DNA of 64,000 bases from JBAZOY01 sp041648505. Lineage in GTDB: Bacteria > Desulfobacterota > Syntrophia > Syntrophales > CG2-30-49-12. Position numbers and translations under genes: made by a program. Below, one piece after another: positions 60,325 to 64,000 of this stretch; the stretch's first letter is position 1, and the number at the start of each line of letters is the position of its first letter. The notes under the pieces are model-generated. The model had not been told where the DNA came from. It ran no database searches and saw only the letters and a list, made by a program, of their open reading frames with translations. The stretch covers positions 62,001 through 126,000 of the forward strand of contig JBAZOY010000001.1 in assembly GCA_041648505.1 (NCBI GenBank), given 5' to 3'.

Positions 60325-60792
60325 TTAACCGACTATATAAGTACCTGTCCCCACGGCAATGAGCAAATCGTCCTGATTTCTGAGTTCCATCCGGGTCACG
60401 GCTACTTTTTTTCCTGTCCGCATAATAGTGGCGGTGGACAGAAATTCAGTGCCCCTGCCGGGTCTGAGAAAATCTACACGTACGTCAATGGTACCCATTC
60501 TGGCGACCCGCCGTGCAATTTCTTTATACGAAAGCCCCAGCATCTTCCCTACGGCAGAGGCGGTTATTGTTATGCCGCCGGTGGCATCTAACGCCGCAGA
60601 GATAACACCGCCGTGCAGAATACCGTGGATGGGATTGCCGACAAATTCATCTTTCATGGGAAATCTAAACCCTGCTCCGTCGGTTCTCAGATAATCAACT
60701 TTCAACCCCAGAAATCGGTTGAAAGGCATCTTTTCATGCACTTTCGCAATGGCTTCAAGCAGGGATTTTATATCTGTCTTAGGTTCGTCCAT
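60325..60792 (-). CDS. Hotdog-fold thioesterase, PaaI type
   Basis: 155 residues. 'NPIHGILHGGVISAALDATG' contains the family's HGG and catalytic acidic residue region, and 'DVRVDFLRPG' follows. PaaI-like enzymes hydrolyse acyl-CoA or aryl-CoA thioesters. It stands alone; the natural substrate is not evident. Confidence 0.88.
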   Translation of the reverse strand: MDEPKTDIKSLLEAIAKVHEKMPFNRFLGLKVDYLRTDGAGFRFPMKDEFVGNPIHGILHGGVISAALDATGGITITASAVGKMLGLSYKEIARRVARMGTIDVRVDFLRPGRGTEFLSTATIMRTGKKVAVTRMELRNQDDLLIAVGTGTYIVG

Positions 60793-60839
60793 TGGTACTT
60801 CCGGTTTTCAATTCAATCCTTTTATACCTTTTTCACTTT

Positions 60840-61045
60840 TTACAGGTAACGATATCACTGGTCAGCTTTCGGCGGCCAAGCCGGGAGAAACATGCCTTGT
60901 GCATAATGGCGTCATAGGAGCGGGTTCTGGGAAGGCCATGATGGATATGTGCAGGAGTGCAAACATCCTTGTGGTCTGGTACCAGGTCCCCTGCCCAAGG
61001 GATGAAGCGCAAGAGGTACCACTGATAGAGGTCATTTTTTGGTAA
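60840..61045 (+). other. Open plus-strand segment, possible gene remnant
   Basis: A frame without a convincing start reads 'QLSAAKPGETCLVHNGVIGA' and ends 'DEAQEVPLIEVIFW'. Composition is protein-like and a terminator-like hairpin follows at 61217, but I do not recognise a family. It could be the end of a lost gene. Confidence 0.3.
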
Positions 61046-61216
61046 AAATTTCCTTTTTCATGGCGGAATTATAGGGAGAACAAATCTGCATGTCAATGAA
61101 ATACTGTTCATAACATATGAGGTGCGACGAGATGACCACTGATGTCAATAGTGGACACAAAATATTTTCATGCTGCTGACTGTCTCCCATAGAAACTTTT
61201 CTCATACATAACCTGC

Positions 61217-61260
61217 AAGGATTGAAACGACCTTGTCAGGATCGTCTCAATCCTTATTTT
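61217..61260 (+). terminator. Terminator-like hairpin
   Basis: AAGGATTGAAACGA pairs with TCGTCTCAATCCTT (13 of 14 bp), loop 11 nt, followed by ATTTT. Orientation suits the plus strand. The intervening sequence 61046-61302 otherwise holds nothing. Confidence 0.55.
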
Positions 61261-61302
61261 GTCAGGCATCCTGTTGGTACGGTCTGATCAATTCATATTT
61301 CA

Positions 61303-62034
61303 TTAGCTTACTTGAATTAGGACAACAGTTGCCATACGTCCCGCAAGCCTGCCGTCTCGCCGAGCTGAATGGAAGCGCTGATCCCGATACGTGCACCAAC
61401 CACCCCCGGTGATTGCGGCACGCTCGACACCGGCACTTGTGAGTTGGAGCCTGGCTAACTCATAAATGTCACACAGATATCTGTCTTTCTCACCTCTAAC
61501 GAACGCAGCCGAATTATTGCTGTCTTGATTAACGAATGCCTCGAAGACTTCAGGTCCAACTTCAAAACTGTCTGGTCCAATTGCAGGCCCCAACCATACT
61601 GCCACATCTGACCCTGGACGCTGTACGGCAGCCAGGGTTTTTAGCAGCACTCCAGCGTGCAGGCTCCGCCAACCAGCATGGGCAACACCGACACGGTGAC
61701 CATCTGTGGCCGCAAAGACAACAGGCAAACAGTCCGCCGACCTTACAGCGCAAATCACACCCGGAGTTGATGTCACTGCAGCATCTCCCTGATGGGTTTG
61801 ATCGAATGGAAGTTCCAGCACGTCGCTCATATGAACTTGATCCAGCCAGTGAATCGGTGCTACTGGCTCAAGAGACTTTTCCAGGAGAGCCCGACAATGA
61901 ACTGAATCGTCAGACGTTTCTAAAAAGGAAACCAACTTATCGCCTGACCGTGCCAGAGTTGTGAAAGCACAAATCGAAGTCAGTCTGGGCCAAGATGGTG
62001 CAACTACACTGAACCCTTTGTATTCTGAGATCAA
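61303..62034 (-). CDS. pgeF: PgeF/YfiH-family multicopper-type nucleoside enzyme
   Basis: 243 residues. The family hallmarks are 'WLDQVHMSDVLELPFDQ' (His), 'GDAAVTSTPGVICAVRSADC' and 'VGVAHAGWRSLHAGV' (Cys and His of the active site), and the C-terminal 'TYRDQRFHSARRDG'. Such proteins cleave purine nucleosides or trim peptidoglycan precursors (PgeF). The C-terminal motif and the richer G+C look more gammaproteobacterial than the neighbours, so transfer is possible. Confidence 0.88.
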   Translation of the reverse strand: MISEYKGFSVVAPSWPRLTSICAFTTLARSGDKLVSFLETSDDSVHCRALLEKSLEPVAPIHWLDQVHMSDVLELPFDQTHQGDAAVTSTPGVICAVRSADCLPVVFAATDGHRVGVAHAGWRSLHAGVLLKTLAAVQRPGSDVAVWLGPAIGPDSFEVGPEVFEAFVNQDSNNSAAFVRGEKDRYLCDIYELARLQLTSAGVERAAITGGGWCTYRDQRFHSARRDGRLAGRMATVVLIQVS

Positions 62035-62225
62035 TTCATTGTCTCCTCGAAAGCAGTAACGATTTTGTCAGCGTCCTTTGCATGCGAAACAAATGTTGTT
62101 TCCTCTGTATTTGAAGTCTTCAATATCCTTTTTCCGACGTACCGCCCGTCATCAGGCCGCCGTCCCGCAGTTCGCTCAGTAGATCACGCATGGCTGTCCC
62201 TTCCCATACCCGGGACGAGTGCCCT

Positions 62226-62423
62226 TCAGGACCTCAGGATTTCTTTCACCCGGCCGACGATGCCACCCTCCAGGCACACTTTGATGCCGTGGGGGTGGTG
62301 GGGAGATTTGGTAAGAATATCCCGGACGATGCCTTCTGTAAGCGCACCGGTTCGCTGATCCTGCTTTTGGACCACCTTCACCCGCACACCGGCTGAAATA
62401 TCAGATCGGTTTTGTCCATTCAT
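62226..62423 (-). CDS. ywbE: YwbE-family protein
   Basis: 65 residues. 'DISAGVRVKVVQKQDQRTGA', then 'LTEGIVRDILTKSPHHPHGI', 'KVCLEGGIVGRVKEIL', a complete YwbE (DUF2196) sequence. The role is unknown. The ATG at 62423 has AGGAG 8 nt upstream. It lies between two unrelated genes on the same strand. Confidence 0.88.
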   Translation of the reverse strand: MNGQNRSDISAGVRVKVVQKQDQRTGALTEGIVRDILTKSPHHPHGIKVCLEGGIVGRVKEILRS

Positions 62424-62526
62424 GGAGATATCTCCTCTGCTGCCGGACACGCCCCCCCAAAGAAAATTGTCCCGCATATTTCCCGGAGTTGGAGCCGGTT
62501 TTCCCGATATTACAAGTCTGAAGAGA

Positions 62527-62898
62527 TCATCTCTTCATTGGAATGATTTCGATCCAGTAATCGTCCGGATCATTGATGAAGTAGATGCCCATAGCCTTAT
62601 TCTCATAACAGATGCACCCCATTTCTTCGTGAAGATTGTGGGCGGCTGCGAAATCATCAACCTTAAAGGCCAGGTGAAATTCATTATCGCCAAGGTTGTA
62701 AGGATCTTGACGGTCTTTAAGCCAGGTTAGTTCAAGCTGGTGTGGCGTTTGGCCATCTCCGAGAAAGACTATAATGAAACTGCCGTCCGGGGCTTCAACA
62801 CGCCTCTGCTCGACAAGTTGCAGGGCATCCTTGTAGAAGGCCAGACTTTTCTTCAAATCAAGGACATTGAAATTATTGTGGGCGAAAGTAAATTGCAT
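62527..62898 (-). CDS. VOC-family protein, glyoxalase I-like
   Basis: 123 residues in two beta-alpha-beta-beta-beta modules. Candidate metal ligands: His in 'FAHNNFNVLD', Glu in 'QLELTWL', His in 'NEFHLAFKV' and Glu in 'YWIEIIPM', the glyoxalase I pattern. It may act as lactoylglutathione lyase, but many VOC proteins do other chemistry. It stands alone. Confidence 0.85.
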   Translation of the reverse strand: MQFTFAHNNFNVLDLKKSLAFYKDALQLVEQRRVEAPDGSFIIVFLGDGQTPHQLELTWLKDRQDPYNLGDNEFHLAFKVDDFAAAHNLHEEMGCICYENKAMGIYFINDPDDYWIEIIPMKR

Positions 62899-63047
62899 AG
62901 TCTTTAATCCTTTACCGTTAAATATGGTTTTAACGGACCTTGAACACTACAGATCATCAGGCCGATTGGCATCATAACAGCTTTATTCCCCTGTCGCAAT
63001 CGAATGAACAGGGAAGTTTTAAGGTGCTGTTTTTCTTTTCCCATGGT

Positions 63048-63338
63048 TCACTCGCTAGCCAGTCTCACCAGGTCTTCGATGGATTCAGGAACCTTGATCA
63101 GGTTCTCTTTCCTTGCCTTTGACAGCTTCTTGATTTTGTTTTCCACTCTGAGTGCGAGACTTCTGCTCCCCAACCTCTTCTCCAGCACCAGGGTCAGAGG
63201 GCGCCTACCTCGAAGGTATTTTGACCCGCGGCATCCTTTTTCCTGGTGCTCTGCAAACCGGCGAGCAACATTAGTTGCAATTCCCGTGTAAAGACTCCCA
63301 TCGTGGCATCTGATTAAGTACACGTGCCAATTAGACAT
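63048..63338 (-). CDS. GIY-YIG nuclease-domain protein (UPF0213/YhbQ type)
   Basis: 96 residues from the ATG at 63338. 'WHVYLIRCHDGSLYTGIATN' holds the GIY and YIG elements, then 'RRFAEHQEKGCRGSKYLRG' with the catalytic Arg and 'LALRVENKIKKLSKARKENL' with the metal-binding Glu. Stand-alone members of this group act on DNA, probably in repair. An in-frame ATG 75 bp upstream would add an unlike N-terminus. Confidence 0.88.
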   Translation of the reverse strand: MSNWHVYLIRCHDGSLYTGIATNVARRFAEHQEKGCRGSKYLRGRRPLTLVLEKRLGSRSLALRVENKIKKLSKARKENLIKVPESIEDLVRLASE

Positions 63339-63822
63339 AATAGAACCCTTCACGTTAGCACTGCCGATTACCGGCACCCCTGCAGAGACCTGGACGTGCC
63401 CGATTCGCTCCATGCTAAAACTTCCCGCAAGGGATAGTCAAGCTGCCGGTTGTAACAGTTCATCTTTTTTGATACTTTTTCGAGAAGATCGGGGGATAGT
63501 ATACCTGATGCCGGTTTTAAATCAAAGATGAACTCAAGGCGTCAAGGAGGGGGCGACGCAGGCGTAGATGAAACGTACGTCGAAGAGCCGACGACGATGC
63601 CAACGAAGATAGCGCTTTGATTTAGAATTGGAATAACTATATCGTTTAAAAATACCCAAACGGATAGGATTACGAACGAATGATTGCTTGAAGAGATTAT
63701 GTGTTATTTATTGTAGTCAAGATTTTCGGCTGACGCGCCTGTATAGCAGCTTCCTTTTGGTAATGTGCAAGTGTGATCAAAGAAAAAATGAAGCGTTATT
63801 TACATCAATTCCAACATCTTTC
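63339..63822. other. Intergenic region with repeat A
   Basis: 484 bp between the GIY-YIG gene and the Res fragment. Apart from the complete repeat A copy (63511-63633) nothing is recognised. Confidence 0.55.
63511..63633 (+). repeat. Repeat family A, complete copy A3
   Basis: Starts CCGGTTTTAAATCAAAGATG and ends GCGCTTTGATTTAGAATTGGAA. Compared with the 6.8 kb copy it has a few more bases in the centre (CGTCGAAGAGCCGACGACGA). Confidence 0.8.
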
Positions 63823-64000
63823 TCATACCTCCCCCGCTGTAACAACCACATCAAAGTCCACGGAGAGTTCCTCAAAATGCCTGCGGCCGCACCGGATCTT
63901 TTCGGCTTCGGCATTGCGTAGTTTTTCAAAGTCTTTGGTGCCCTTGGTTTCGCGGACCAGATATAATACCGTGTCGTCATGTTTCAATATTGCCCAGTCG
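63823..64000 (-). CDS. Type III restriction enzyme Res subunit, C-terminal end only
   Basis: The minus frame enters from the window edge and reads 'DWAILKHDDTVLYLVRETKG', 'TKDFEKLRNAEAEKIRCGRR' and 'HFEELSVDFDVVVTAGEV', then stop. This is the end of the PD-(D/E)xK nuclease region of type III Res proteins ('LYLVRETKG', 'KIxCGxxHF'). The helicase part and the Mod methyltransferase would lie to the right of the window. A competing frame on the same strand (63777-63980) lacks any family similarity. Confidence 0.82.
   Translation of the reverse strand, partial: DWAILKHDDTVLYLVRETKGTKDFEKLRNAEAEKIRCGRRHFEELSVDFDVVVTAGEV

Noticed and set aside
61219..61255. GGATTGAAAC resembling the end of a CRISPR repeat
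   Set aside because: It occurs once, as one arm of an inverted repeat followed by T's, with no spacing or copies; it is a terminator-like hairpin.
63777..63980. 67-residue minus-strand frame at the right edge
   Set aside because: The neighbouring frame encodes a recognisable type III Res C-terminus, so this one is an artefact.

Overview
The window looks like a chromosomal segment of a Gram-negative bacterium of the Desulfobacterota (former Deltaproteobacteria) type. The evidence is a two-membrane type IV pilus with an MshL-like secretin lipoprotein and ExeA-type ATPases, sigma-54 promoters with a matching activator, a family 4 uracil-DNA glycosylase, PyrK/PyrD1B, a methylmalonyl-CoA mutase large subunit and a moderate G+C content. 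The lineage is an inference from gene content. No rRNA, tRNA or CRISPR array was seen.

Left end (1-6.5 kb): a GlgE-pathway operon on the minus strand (glgE, then a fused trehalose synthase/maltokinase, then glgB running off the edge), which turns trehalose into branched alpha-glucan through maltose 1-phosphate. From 6.9 to 13.3 kb lies a signalling block: a free-standing cyclic-nucleotide-binding protein, a TPR protein, an AAA ATPase with an excisionase-like HTH partner, and a membrane histidine kinase overlapping a REC-adenylate cyclase. The cyclic-nucleotide-binding gene and the kinase/cyclase operon have near-identical consensus sigma-70 promoters.

13.3-37.5 kb is a type IV pilus region. 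A GspH-I-J-K-like minor pilin operon (18.4 to 15.1 kb) encodes two subunits with sugar-binding-like domains. It sits among four toxin-antitoxin pairs, two of which have damaged toxin genes beside intact antitoxins. The assembly operon runs leftward from 33.1 kb as pilMN (fused), pilO, pilP, pilQ/mshL, exeA, pilB, pilC and a membrane-bound sigma-54 activator. It is followed by a pilin with a sigma-54 promoter and a TMTC-like glycosyltransferase. An O-antigen-ligase-like TPR protein and two GspG-like pilins, with a perfect sigma-54 promoter and two upstream palindromes, lie beyond. No pilT or prepilin peptidase is present.

37.9-60.8 kb is mostly housekeeping: coaBC, a uracil-DNA glycosylase, nfeD with a slipin, a MOSC protein, an inositol-phosphatase family gene, rsmG, the mutase, polA, an RRM protein, envelope proteins, a broken diguanylate cyclase, a sirtuin, aroC-tyrA, rimI-pyrK-pyrD, a PTS EIIA, a Nudix gene and a thioesterase. 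The right end (61.3-63.4 kb) has small genes of a different character (PgeF, YwbE, VOC and GIY-YIG proteins). The edge carries the C-terminus of a type III restriction Res subunit.

Two dispersed, imperfectly palindromic repeat families (A, about 120 bp; B, about 115-195 bp) sit between genes throughout. One copy of A supplies the stop codon of exeA, and one copy of B abuts the coaBC start.
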